NCBI GenBank assembly: GCA_036365145.1
Contig: JAEOAD010000024.1
Location: 13,473,501 to 13,537,500, forward strand
Length of the DNA: 64,000 bases
Source of the DNA: Orientallactaga sibirica
Lineage: Eukaryota; Chordata; Mammalia; Rodentia; Dipodidae
Direction: 5' to 3'
Shown: piece by piece, positions 63,401 through 64,000 of the stretch
Layout: each line of letters opens with the position of its first letter
Position numbering within the stretch: position 1 is the first letter of the stretch
Position numbers and translations under genes: made by a program
The notes under the pieces: generated by a model
What the model was told of the DNA's origin: nothing
Database searches by the model: none
What the model saw: only the letters and a program-made list of their open reading frames with translations

Positions 63401-63790
63401 ATACTCACCAGAATCATCCATTACCTCTGTATTTCTCCCCCAATTTTACAAGCAAAAATAAATGAAATAAAAAAACAACCAAAAGTACTTGAAATCGTTA
63501 ATGGCGTTAACATTTCAGTGATTCTACTTCTTCAAAATTAAGTAGATATGCTTGACAGAAAATATAATTTTTCATTACAAAATGTCCAGAAACATGAGGC
63601 ACTCAATTTTGGGGGCTGGGGCAATGTCTCACAGGTAGTAATTAAAACTAACTACAACAAAAAATGCTGCATAAAATAAACAATAGCTTGAGTTAGATTT
63701 TGCAGGGTCACAAGCAAAATCTAAGAAGGTGTTGAGTGGGGTTTAGAGAAAACATCAAGTGATGGATCAAAACACTGAGGTATCACTTTG
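63401..63790. other. unique A+T-rich sequence
   Basis: A SINE-head-like phrase (GGGGGCTGGGGCAATGTCTCACAGG, 63610-63634) has no body attached. Otherwise nothing seen. Confidence 0.45.
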
Positions 63791-63794
63791 TATT

Positions 63795-64000
63795 CATCAC
63801 TGTTGCATCACTGTGACCAAAATACCTAATGGAAACAAGTAACTTAAAGGAGGAAAGAGTGATTTTGGCTTAGCATTTCCGGGGCTCTCACTCCATCACA
63901 AGCAGGGAAGGCCAGGCAGGACAGTTCAACAGTCAGAGCTTGTTGGGGAGAGTGTTCACTTCATGACAGCCCAGCAAGCAGGGAGCAAAGCACAAACCTT
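63795..64000 (+). mobile_element. probable MaLR/ERVL-related fragment, cut by window end
   Basis: CATCACTGTTGCATCACTGTGACC, AAAATACCTAATGGAAACAAGTAAC, GAGTGATTTTGGCTTAGCATTTC and CACTCCATCACAAGCAGGG run parallel to the segment at 7142-7345 and to rodent sequences of 'gctgtgaccaaacaccatgacc...ggcttacagttc' type. Class is tentative. Confidence 0.4.

Overview
This window looks like nuclear DNA of a rodent, most probably a jerboa or a close relative (Dipodoidea). About thirty copies of one tRNA-derived SINE are present. Each has a head reading roughly GGCTGGAGAGATGGCTTAG, a middle region containing AGCCAGATGCACAAGG, a CT-rich stretch and an AAATAAATAAA tail. This matches what I know of the DIP element of the B2 superfamily. 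B1 elements (7SL-derived), B4-like tRNA/B1 composite SINEs, rodent L1 3' ends, an IAP-like class II LTR, MaLR LTRs and old MIR and L1M relics fit the same picture. The species is inferred from repeats only.

I found no supportable protein-coding gene, exon series, tRNA, rRNA, CpG island or CRISPR. Every long open frame I examined falls in a repeat, a low-complexity tract, or unique sequence with no recognisable protein. The only real protein-derived sequence is a decayed L1 on the minus strand (34217-38220), with ORF1 and ORF2-endonuclease remnants. The only RNA-gene sequence is a truncated U6 snRNA retropseudogene (44817-44900). The window is best read as intergenic or deep intronic, A+T-rich DNA.

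Layout: 1-1054, two L1 3'-end pieces. 3550-5140, an old L1M 3' end split by two DIPs and a B1. 5464-6071, a B4-like SINE and an MLT1-type LTR. 7142-11545, mixed LTR, SINE and L1 pieces. 11546-13450, mostly unique. 13454-16050, SINEs and a 0.7-kb polypurine satellite. 16457-20522, B1, L1, B4 and DIP elements, including an inverted DIP pair. 23567-26680, three tandem copies of a ~1-kb unit, each with the same solo LTR. 28742-33850, an L1-into-B4 insertion and a 1.27-kb tandem duplication. 34217-38220, the internally deleted L1. 41690-47940, nested SINEs, U6 and LTRs. 49885-51545, DIPs inside an old L1. 51546-56720, a relatively repeat-poor block. 56721-57210 and 60831-61509, serial SINE insertions with repeated target-site duplications. 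61715-64000, an L1 3' end, a DIP and an old LTR-related fragment.

The structurally interesting parts are the two tandem-duplicated segments, the polypurine tract and the stacked insertion sites. I see no sign of a new gene system. For the two duplicated segments an assembly artefact is a serious alternative. Element boundaries are read by eye and are approximate unless target-site duplications fix them.
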